Below are positions 23,301 through 29,781 of a stretch of 64,000 nucleotides of DNA, one piece after another. The position numbers and the translations under genes are program-made. Each line of letters starts with the position of its first letter. The first letter of the stretch is position 1. The DNA is from Acanthochromis polyacanthus (taxonomy: Eukaryota > Chordata > Actinopteri > Pomacentridae). The stretch lies in contig NC_067116.1 of the NCBI RefSeq assembly GCF_021347895.1, forward strand, positions 44,450,628 to 44,514,627, read 5' to 3'. The notes beneath the pieces were generated by a model. It was given only the letters and a program-made list of their open reading frames with translations. It was not told the DNA's origin and searched no databases.

Positions 23301-23910
23301 CTCAGTGAAAGAGGGAGAAACTTCTCAGAGCCATTATGATCGGTTGGTGCTTGAAGACTCAGATGATGAAGAGAGCTGGTTACTCAGAGCCAAAGCAAGG
23401 CTGGAGAAGGGACAGACCCTCACCCTCATCTGGCATGAGATCCAAGACAAATTTCCGCCGACAAGGTATATAAGAGCCCTGAGGGCCCTGACTAAAAACC
23501 AGAGGGATGAGGTAGACTTCGCCGCCATGCCGTATGAAACCACAGTAACCCAGCTCAATGCAGCAGTAAAGGGGTGGGACCTGAAGAGGAGGTTCTACCA
23601 GACGAGAAAAGAGAAGGAGTCACAGCAGCAGCCACCAAAGGCTAAGCCACCACAAGAGACCCCTCAACGACCAAGAGAACCAAACCCACCACAGCGCTCT
23701 CGGTCCTGGCCTAACAGACCAGCCCCCAGAGACCAGGCAAGACCGGCCCAGAACAAGCAACCATTCCAGCCTCGACAGACACAGAAGCCGGCTGGTGAAA
23801 GGAAGAGTGATTACCTGCCCCCAGACGAGTACAGAAAGCTGACCCCGGAGCAGAGAGACGCCCTCCGGGCCGCTCGCCAAGCAGCGGGCACTCAGGGGCC
23901 GGCTAAATGA
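20398..23910 (+). CDS. gag: Gag polyprotein (1170 aa) with internal macro-like domain
   Basis: Start is the ATG at 20398 (GACGATGG context, G at +4). Recognition as Gag is by position between PBS and pol. It is much longer than usual (about 500-700 aa in most genera). Residues ~30-230: unrecognised, Trp-rich helical part. Residues ~374-525: macro-domain-like (see the separate entry). Residues ~560-710: proline-rich linker. Residues ~711-726: SSSESSDEEEEQEDD acidic tract. Residues ~905-1065: a charged helical segment that could be the capsid C-terminal part. Residues ~1065-1150: a Pro/Gln/Arg-rich basic tail that probably binds nucleic acid. No CCHC zinc knuckle is present, unlike orthoretroviral nucleocapsid and like foamy Gag. 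No clear PTAP or PPxY late motif was found. The stop TGA overlaps the pol ATG. Confidence 0.88.
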   Translation: MAESQQDKDVLVPDTEEATAPQDETKAGGSGEQEEEDPSSEAPVPGETTISEVVKDSTSKMLRPDLTPTFQYQIVLAGKGWDTWEEGIRKHVRNFNQRLTEAQLKEQIQEGLDKDGCFTSHEKIGKHWLTVLGALSTPPKSKDGARQWLIWWGEYLKESMRTAPMSKVVMLLSPSPEYDPVVKMLAKETEVTPVLIANRVRATAIPRDHRDVLRPIHEYRASRSQMTIEEDRRSEQTHTGSVIESEDSDEEPGGLEYAGLPKPTGFAKWEALMEVGEPSRTYPMPRPSFAGNYPTLTPAGRERVQATDEVLQTTQKALQSLKAYQAAYAIADYPVDDLCTKDESVSDRSERILPILPPLPTDGKKFGNQTGATAYYIEGDPWQYHADALLVISSSILKVRNTAFRKALARRGGEEYKKEREEASKENRNRPDGCRSVVVTSGGDSTYYSIIHVIEDEYREGDDIESYRKRLYGALIKGLAKANDLKYRRVVICADGLRSNTLPWEVAEEAATRAAKWQLMAHEVCNELKQLVVMTSQAQNKERRDRILKPCKDAEKARGLKAKGKTDRPAEDGAKLPEVFSPERERKSSTPGEAAPPGAYPGGEHSYVQSQSQPKSMVIWKQETPPGAVVQRLYLRDQEGAMEAAIPEGDYTNLQTTGQDPREQRTPRTPVPTGPVVSPITPGPTPPVPRRRTSLEPRRVTVNPAPEPDIVISSSESSDEEEEQEDDQSLESVPHQTPNPPKDLRVGTRKGEKKPVEMVSVRKTSERLARDPSFGPIKTRDERQAYMPEVGQTSYDVPVSWAEKPDERKILPVSATIVEWANILMMPSYGTLAACTQLTAGFRTAFIAITHDVMLRRMKRAAYSYSKEVEKAMLEDFSEDEETGERPQQQPQPQKAPAASVAGAAGNAMSLLTPAQGFTEFKKVKMLVKDKEPGQSMVNYLRDNWSLVKNTTTCEEARKLWLTYATGNSVKEGETSQSHYDRLVLEDSDDEESWLLRAKARLEKGQTLTLIWHEIQDKFPPTRYIRALRALTKNQRDEVDFAAMPYETTVTQLNAAVKGWDLKRRFYQTRKEKESQQQPPKAKPPQETPQRPREPNPPQRSRSWPNRPAPRDQARPAQNKQPFQPRQTQKPAGERKSDYLPPDEYRKLTPEQRDALRAARQAAGTQGPAK
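21517..21972 (+). other. macro-domain-like segment within Gag (residues ~374-525)
   Basis: The protein pattern follows the macro fold order: GDPWQYHADALLV (like GDIT..VDAIV), then a helix, then VVVTSGGDSTYYSIIHVI (like AVITGGYNL...VIHTV), a helix YRKRLYGALIKGLAKANDLK, strand RRVVICAD, and a helix starting at LPWEVAEEAA. The loops that bind ADP-ribose in active macro proteins are altered: the NAAN position reads ISSS, the GGGV loop is replaced by LKVRNTAF, and the STGIYGY loop is not conserved. Binding may therefore be lost or changed. Assignment is by eye; a profile or structure comparison would decide it. Confidence 0.6.
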
Positions 23911-26900
23911 TGGCCCAAGAGGCACGGGTCACCCTGGAACATGCCTACTGGAAGGGGGATGAAATCTACACTGATGTGGATGGAGTCCCTTACCAAGTAG
24001 ACTCCGGGGCAGAGGTGTCGATGACCCGCAAGAGCCTCGACATAGCAGGACACCTACAGGCCCAACTAGCTGATGGAGCAGTTAGGGAGTTCCCATATGC
24101 AATTTGGAAAGGAATTGTATGGGTTCTTGGGCCTTTCAATCTGGTAACGACAAAAGACCTAAAACGGCTACATCAACCCAAGAAGAACATGCCAGTCGAG
24201 AGACTGAAGAAGTTGCGGGCTCGCCTGATCCGCTTTACCCCTCAACAAGAAGAGTTCCAGCTCAAGCAGTGGTACAAGCCAGTCAATGTAGAAGAGGTCG
24301 CGGCACAGAAGGTTGAAGAGAGTGATCTGTCAGCTGCAGGAAAAGAGCGGCTGAAAGAAATCATCTCCAGAGCCAAGGTAGCGCGGTTCAAGAATGATTG
24401 TGGGGATATTGGGGAGAAGTACACCCATACTATGATTGGAGGAGTGCATCCAGCGGTCCGCCAATATCCCCTCAATCCAGGTGCAGTAGAAGAAATGGAC
24501 CTGATCGTCAAAGAGCTGAGCGCACTGGGGATAATCCGAGAGGAACCGAATCCAATAACCAACAGCCCAATCCAGGCAGTGAAGAAACCTGAGTCGGCGG
24601 GTGGAGGATGGAGGCCAGTGATCAACTTTAAAGCCCTTAACCGTCGGACAACCGCGAACAAGGCAAGTTTGATCAATCCCCAAGGCACCCTGAAGACTCT
24701 ACAGGTCAAGAAGTACAAGTCCTGTATTGACCTAGCGAACGGATTCTTCTCCCTGCGCCTCGCCAAAGCCTCACAAGGCAAAACAGCATTCACGCATAAG
24801 GGAAAAGCTTATGTCTGGACCCGACTGCCCCAGGGCTTCAAGAATTCACCAAATGTGTTCCAAGCCGCTGTAATGGATATATTACAAGGACTTGGAGCAA
24901 CAATCTACATTGACGACGTGTTCATCGCAGACGACTCTGAGGAAGAACATCTGGCAAAGCTGCAAAAGATTGTTGAGAAGCTGACAGAAGCAGGCCTAAA
25001 GCTGAACCTGAAAAAGTGTCAATTTGGCCAGTTTGAGGTAAACTACTTAGGATTCCAGGTCTCAACCGACCTAGGGATCTCTGAAGGATACCGAGAGAAA
25101 CTGGAGCAAATTAGACCTCCAGGATCACTAAGAGAGCTACAACAGATCCTAGGTTTGTGCAACTACGTGAGAGACCATGTCCCTGGGTACCAGAAGTATG
25201 CCAGATCGCTGTATGCAAGATTGAAGAAAGCTGAAGACCAGCCTGAAGAGGACCACGACAAGACTTGGACATGGACAGCAGCAGACCAGCACCATCTGGA
25301 AGAACTGAAGAAGGCGATCCAGGGAGCCCTACGGTTGGAGCCCAGAAGCCTGACGACCAGATTGGTAGCTGAGACGAGCTGCGACGACGACGACGCCGTG
25401 GTAAAAGTCAGTAATGAAGGAGCAGGAATTGTGGCTCTATGGAGCTACACACTGACATCCGTGGAGAAGAAGTACCCACCAGAAGAAAAGGAATTGGCAG
25501 TCCTGGCAAGATACTGGAGTGCCCTGAAGGACCTGGCACAGGGTCAGGGCATCAAAGTCAACACCCAGAGCCAGGTACACCGATTCCTGAGAAAGGCCAC
25601 TGTAGAAAGTACCAAGGCGACCAATGCGAGATGGGGAAGATGGGAAGACATCCTACTGGACCCAGACCTCGAGATTGGGCCAACTCAACCCGCAAGTAAG
25701 AAAGCACCAAAGCCTGAAGAACCAACAGAGGATCCATATGAATGGACTCTGTACACCGACGGATCGAGAAAGGGTCCAGACAGCACTGCCTATTGGGGCT
25801 TCATCCTCAAGCAAGGTGAAAAAGAGCGTTACCGACAGAAAGGTAAAGCAGAAGGCAGTGCACAGACAGGAGAAGTCACAGCGGTCCTAGAGGGCCTGCT
25901 GGAGCTAGAAAAAAGAAAGGTTAAAAGAGCTAGAGTAATAACAGATAGTTCTTACTGTGCACAAGCTCTGAATGAAGACTTAGCCATTTGGGAAGAAAAT
26001 GGTTTTGAAACTGCTAAAGGCAAAACGGTAGCACACCGTGATTTGTGGCAAAAAATTGCCGAGTTAAGAATGAATATGGACCTCGAAGTGAGGCACCAAC
26101 GGGCCCATACAAGAGAGGGGGCCCACTGGAAGGGAAACGACGAAGTAGATCGTTTCGTCCAGATGAGAAAATTCGTCTTTGTCGGGATCGAGGAATGGGA
26201 CCAAACCCCTAAAGGAAAAATTGTCCCAGAGAAGTACGTGGAAGAAGTGGTGCGGGCCGTACATGAGGCGCTAGGCCATGTGAGCACGCTTCCTACCCGT
26301 AGGGAGCTGGAAAAGCTGCAACTCTGGATTCCAGAGCGCCGTGTGCGACAAGTACTGAGGGCCTGTGAAGTATGTGGTCGATACAACGCAGGACGCCGAG
26401 GGCAAAGAGTAGACGGGCTCACCATCAAGAGCACTATTCCCTGGGGTTCTATCTGCATGGACGTAGCAGGCCCAATGGGGGTTACAGGGAAAAGAGGTGA
26501 GAAATACCTTTTAGTGCTAGTTGATTCAATGTCAGGCTATGTGGTTACTAAACCAGTGAAGAAAGCTAACGGCAACAGTGTAGTTAGCATGTTGGAACAG
26601 ACGTGTGGCATACTAGGGGTGCCAAAAGAATTGAGAACAGACAATGGGACACACTTCAAGAATGCAAAAGTGGATGCATGGTGCCAACAGTATGGGGTGA
26701 TGAGGATTTATTCACCTCCATACACGCCACAAGCAAATGGAGTGGTCGAGCGAGCCATTGGGCTGGTAAAGAACTGGATAGGCAAGAATGCAAATTCCAA
26801 AGAATGGAGCACTAAAACCCTAGAAATAGGAAAGGCCCTGAACGACAGACATCGAGCTGATAGGCCTTCCCCTTCCGAGGAGCTAAATCAACGCCCCTTT

Positions 26901-27137
26901 GTGTCAGAAGAAATAGGGCGGGGCTCTGAGGATAAGATGGCAGCACCAAGCCCTAAAGTGCCATTCCAAGTTGGACAGCGAGTGTGGGTGAAGGCCAGAG
27001 ACGCACCCACAGGCACAGCGGTGAAAGCCAAATACGAGAAGCCTGACATAATAAAAGAAGTTTTAGACAGCAACACAGTTTTGCTAAAAAGAGGAGGAAT
27101 CCAAGGAGTGGAGCAGCTTAAGCCAGTTCCAGACTAG
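23907..27137 (+). CDS. pol: Pol polyprotein: protease, reverse transcriptase, RNase H, integrase (1076 aa)
   Basis: Begins at an ATG that overlaps the gag stop (ATGA); a second ATG follows at once. Protease: VDSGAEVSM, catalytic D32. RT ~residues 160-440: D275 in CIDLANGFF, LPQGF at 307-311, YIDD at 334-337. Tether ~475-590. RNase H ~611-745: D618 in YTDGS, Glu in TGEVTA, Asp in ITDSSY, and a GNDEVD end. Integrase: zinc site H786/H791/C820/C823, catalytic D852, D912, E948 with exactly 35 residues between the last two, then an SH3-like C-terminal part starting FQVGQRVWVK. All key residues are present, so the enzyme set looks functional. No dUTPase is seen. A separate start codon in a different frame suggests no Gag-Pol fusion, as in foamy viruses, via a spliced RNA or termination-reinitiation. 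Confidence 0.95.
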   Translation: MMAQEARVTLEHAYWKGDEIYTDVDGVPYQVDSGAEVSMTRKSLDIAGHLQAQLADGAVREFPYAIWKGIVWVLGPFNLVTTKDLKRLHQPKKNMPVERLKKLRARLIRFTPQQEEFQLKQWYKPVNVEEVAAQKVEESDLSAAGKERLKEIISRAKVARFKNDCGDIGEKYTHTMIGGVHPAVRQYPLNPGAVEEMDLIVKELSALGIIREEPNPITNSPIQAVKKPESAGGGWRPVINFKALNRRTTANKASLINPQGTLKTLQVKKYKSCIDLANGFFSLRLAKASQGKTAFTHKGKAYVWTRLPQGFKNSPNVFQAAVMDILQGLGATIYIDDVFIADDSEEEHLAKLQKIVEKLTEAGLKLNLKKCQFGQFEVNYLGFQVSTDLGISEGYREKLEQIRPPGSLRELQQILGLCNYVRDHVPGYQKYARSLYARLKKAEDQPEEDHDKTWTWTAADQHHLEELKKAIQGALRLEPRSLTTRLVAETSCDDDDAVVKVSNEGAGIVALWSYTLTSVEKKYPPEEKELAVLARYWSALKDLAQGQGIKVNTQSQVHRFLRKATVESTKATNARWGRWEDILLDPDLEIGPTQPASKKAPKPEEPTEDPYEWTLYTDGSRKGPDSTAYWGFILKQGEKERYRQKGKAEGSAQTGEVTAVLEGLLELEKRKVKRARVITDSSYCAQALNEDLAIWEENGFETAKGKTVAHRDLWQKIAELRMNMDLEVRHQRAHTREGAHWKGNDEVDRFVQMRKFVFVGIEEWDQTPKGKIVPEKYVEEVVRAVHEALGHVSTLPTRRELEKLQLWIPERRVRQVLRACEVCGRYNAGRRGQRVDGLTIKSTIPWGSICMDVAGPMGVTGKRGEKYLLVLVDSMSGYVVTKPVKKANGNSVVSMLEQTCGILGVPKELRTDNGTHFKNAKVDAWCQQYGVMRIYSPPYTPQANGVVERAIGLVKNWIGKNANSKEWSTKTLEIGKALNDRHRADRPSPSEELNQRPFVSEEIGRGSEDKMAAPSPKVPFQVGQRVWVKARDAPTGTAVKAKYEKPDIIKEVLDSNTVLLKRGGIQGVEQLKPVPD

Positions 27138-27159
27138 AGAAAACCAGGAATCAAAAACC

Positions 27160-27321
27160 ATGGCTACGAGCACACAAGGCTTACCACCCTTCATCGGAGT
27201 AGCCAACGTTAAAGGGGTGGTTACTATGCGGAGAAGTACTACGGGACTCTGGGCAGGCAGAGCCCTGAAGAAATTGGACTATGCTAAAAAAGGATTCCTG
27301 TCAGAAGAAAAGAGATGTTAG
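27160..27321 (+). CDS. small ORF between pol and ORF-A (53 aa)
   Basis: An ATG in a strong context (AACCATGG) opens 53 codons ending TAG at 27321, overlapping the ORF-A start by 7 nt (ATGTTAG). The product starts MATSTQGLPPF and has a basic middle (MRRSTTGLW...RALKKLDYAKK) and no predicted membrane segment. It resembles nothing I know. The strong start context is almost the same as that of ORF-C (AGAACCATGGCTA). It may be a real small protein, a leader controlling ORF-A translation, or chance. Confidence 0.4.
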   Translation: MATSTQGLPPFIGVANVKGVVTMRRSTTGLWAGRALKKLDYAKKGFLSEEKRC

Positions 27322-28559
27322 AATGGAAGAAGATGACCAACAACTGTGTGGTTTGCTGGAAGCCAACCACCCTGACGGTCCAATGGGAAGGACCAGGGCA
27401 AGAAAAACCTACAAAGGTTAAGCCAAAACGAAGAGAGATGAAAAGTCTGCACCATAAACCAGTAAAGGTAATTGATGCCTATGTTTGTGGGTTATGCAGA
27501 ATAGATAAGTTACCCAGGCTGATCTTCATCACCCAATGGGATCTACGCGGGGTAAGGCCAGAGACTACGGAGTGTGCTTGTCAGTGGGATGGAGACAGGC
27601 TCTACTACTGCAGCAGCTGCAGCCTCCAGAGAAAGTGTGGGCAGCTGGTACAAACTGGTGAAGCCGAAGGATGGCAGGTGAGGAAGATGGTCGATCCTCT
27701 CCAAGCGTTGGGACCAGGGGAGATTGAAGGTGACGAAAGAGAAGCATCAACCTCAGCCTGGACCCCCGAGGGTGAGGGAGAGCCATCAGCACCGCCACTG
27801 TATCCTCCGATACAGGATGAAGAAAAAGGAGCCACCAAGGGTGAGGTCCGGGAGCAACCGCTCTGGAAGAAGACCATCCAGAGGGCCTGGCCTTACAGCA
27901 CGGCTGCAGCAGAAATGATGTCTCCGCCACTAGCGACAACACAAGTCCCTCTGGTGTTCAGGGTCTATCGTGACCCAGATGGGCCCAAGTATACATCAGG
28001 TATGGAAACGATTCCAGGCCCTCACAGAGAGATGGCACAAGCGCATGGTTGGGAAGGACCATGGGAGCTGACTACCTGGGATAGGTTAGTAGAAGAAGTG
28101 TATGCTGATTCAACCATCCCCTTAGTAGACGCTGGACCAGTGCCAAGAGAAGAAGGTGCCAGAGGCACAAATCTCTACTACAGCGTCACAAGCCTCGACG
28201 CATGGGGCCACTCGGGCATGAAAGCCAAGGAAAAGTCTGCAGAGTACACTGTCACACCAGAAGACTGGCGCCGAGAAGGAAGCGTCCAAGTGGTGAACTC
28301 CTGGGTGTCAAGGGCAGCCACGCCTACAAGACCGCATCAGACGATAACGGTGAAAGTACGAGTGCGCATGGTCATTGTGCCATTCGTGGGTGTGTACTCG
28401 CTGGGGGCAGACGTGTCCGAGGTACAGAGAGAAGTGAAGCCTGAAGAAGATTCTGCCAAGAAGGGGGAGAAAGAGAAGGAGAGCGTTTGGTTAAGAATCA
28501 AAGGCCTCACCAAGAGAGTTGGGAGAGGAAAGAAGAATCCTGAACCCAGCCAACAGTAA
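27315..28559 (+). CDS. accessory ORF-A, Cys-rich protein with PSAP/PPLY motifs (414 aa)
   Basis: The N-terminal ~110 residues carry cysteines in metal-binding spacing: C11-x2-C14, C58-x2-C61, C87-x-C89, C99-x2-C102 and C108, so one or two zinc modules are likely. Residues 157-163 read PSAPPLY, an overlapping PSAP (TSG101/ESCRT-I) and PPLY (NEDD4-family WW) late-domain motif, within an acidic, proline-rich linker. The C-terminal half (~210-380) looks like a mixed alpha/beta domain of unknown type, and the tail is basic (IKGLTKRVGRGKKN). No homologue is recognised. Placement right after pol recalls vif- or orf1-type accessory genes. A role in budding is inferred from the motif, since Gag itself lacks a clear late domain. 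Start choice: first ATG at 27315; an in-frame ATG follows at codon 7. Confidence 0.75.
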   Translation: MLEWKKMTNNCVVCWKPTTLTVQWEGPGQEKPTKVKPKRREMKSLHHKPVKVIDAYVCGLCRIDKLPRLIFITQWDLRGVRPETTECACQWDGDRLYYCSSCSLQRKCGQLVQTGEAEGWQVRKMVDPLQALGPGEIEGDEREASTSAWTPEGEGEPSAPPLYPPIQDEEKGATKGEVREQPLWKKTIQRAWPYSTAAAEMMSPPLATTQVPLVFRVYRDPDGPKYTSGMETIPGPHREMAQAHGWEGPWELTTWDRLVEEVYADSTIPLVDAGPVPREEGARGTNLYYSVTSLDAWGHSGMKAKEKSAEYTVTPEDWRREGSVQVVNSWVSRAATPTRPHQTITVKVRVRMVIVPFVGVYSLGADVSEVQREVKPEEDSAKKGEKEKESVWLRIKGLTKRVGRGKKNPEPSQQ

Positions 28560-28579
28560 GGTCAACCTGTCGTTGTGAA

Positions 28580-29755
28580 ATGCCGTATCTACCAGTGTAT
28601 GCACCATACACGGATGTAGAATTGCATTCTGGAAGGCCATATATACAAGAATGTAATGGTAGAATATACTTAGACTCCCCAGAAAGAGATTTCAAGTACA
28701 TTAATAGAGAATGTGGGACAGTGAACTATTTTTGCTCTAATTTTGAGTACACCAGAGACCCGGATACGCAGAAATCTGGACCATTTCCTATACGTGCGCC
28801 ACGTGTAGTGAGAGGGATCGATCTTCAAATGAGGCAGAGACGGTTCGACGATGTGAACCAAAGAAAGCACTGGATATGGAAAGCGGTGCCCCCCTGCCCA
28901 AAGTCGTCTCCTTGGATCCTAAATGTGGCCTGCTTCTCGTGGGGGTCAACAGAAGTCAAACTGACATGGGGGCCTAACTACGCTGACCCATGGCAGGGTG
29001 AGTACTGCGAGATCAGTATAGGAAGGAGGGTAATCTGGACCTCCAGCCCTTATATGTATAGGAAGATGAGATATCGGATAGTGAATCCTAGCTGCTATCT
29101 CCTTGAAAACCGAAGTCTTCCTCTGCGTACAATCACCCAAGAAATAGAAATCCACCCAAGGCAGAATGGAGGATACCTGCTTCCAAGAACAGTGGAAAGT
29201 CCTCTCATATATCCTGGGCGAGGAAACTGGTTCTACCATGACCGAAAAGCCAAGGTGATGGAGTTGGTGGCGCCAGGAGACCAGCCACTATATGCTGAGC
29301 TATTGCAGATCCGAGAATCGGGCAGAAGAAACGCTAAAAGGGATGGCGGAACGGCAGAAGACTACCTAGAAGACACCCCTTTTGAGGAGGCCCGAAGAGG
29401 AGTGCAAATGAATGCAGGATTGTTCGCACAAATTGCTGAAGGACCATTGCCAAGGCCAGATCGGTTGATCGTGACGTCATGGAAATGGGTGTGGAGAGGG
29501 CTGGACCCAGAGATAGACAAGTACCCTGCTCCTATCTACACGGAGTTACTCAAAGGAAGGATCACACGAGATGAAGAAGCGGAGCTGGCACGAGCACTGA
29601 AGCCCCTCTTCACTGTCTCACCCGAGACCGAACCTGAGGATAAACCAGTCCAGATCCTGAAACCTTGCACCAAGAAGCGGCCCGCAGGCGGATTGAGAGG
29701 AAACTCAGGACGAAGGAACGACAAAAGGAGGAAGGATTCCGATCCTAGCCGATAG
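28580..29755 (+). CDS. accessory ORF-B, soluble paralogue of the Env N-terminal domain (391 aa)
   Basis: About the first 340 residues align without large gaps to the N-terminal ~370 residues of Env, with identical runs such as LTWGPNYADPWQGEY, SPYMYRK/NPYMYRK, ECGT.NYFC, LYAELLQ.RESG and WVWRGLDP. By eye about half the positions match. Unlike Env it has no membrane segment and ends in a strongly basic, nuclear-signal-like tail (KKRPAGGLRG...RRNDKRRK). The ~25 bp before the start codons, and the ends of the preceding genes, are also similar at both sites, so the pair arose by tandem duplication. Function is unknown. A cytoplasmic or nuclear partner of Gag or a regulator of Env is possible. The frame is open and under apparent constraint. 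Confidence 0.8.
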   Translation: MPYLPVYAPYTDVELHSGRPYIQECNGRIYLDSPERDFKYINRECGTVNYFCSNFEYTRDPDTQKSGPFPIRAPRVVRGIDLQMRQRRFDDVNQRKHWIWKAVPPCPKSSPWILNVACFSWGSTEVKLTWGPNYADPWQGEYCEISIGRRVIWTSSPYMYRKMRYRIVNPSCYLLENRSLPLRTITQEIEIHPRQNGGYLLPRTVESPLIYPGRGNWFYHDRKAKVMELVAPGDQPLYAELLQIRESGRRNAKRDGGTAEDYLEDTPFEEARRGVQMNAGLFAQIAEGPLPRPDRLIVTSWKWVWRGLDPEIDKYPAPIYTELLKGRITRDEEAELARALKPLFTVSPETEPEDKPVQILKPCTKKRPAGGLRGNSGRRNDKRRKDSDPSR

Positions 29756-29781
29756 TAAGATAAAGCCTCTCCTTGTACATA

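Noticed and set aside
25905..25930. Possible central polypurine tract in pol (GAAAAAAGAAAGG)
   Set aside because: It is A-rich rather than matching the AAGAAGGGGG tract at the 3' LTR. Evidence is too weak to list as a feature.
29773..29781. Env start at 29773
   Set aside because: That codon is TTG. The ATG at 29782 aligns with the start of the paralogue ORF-B.
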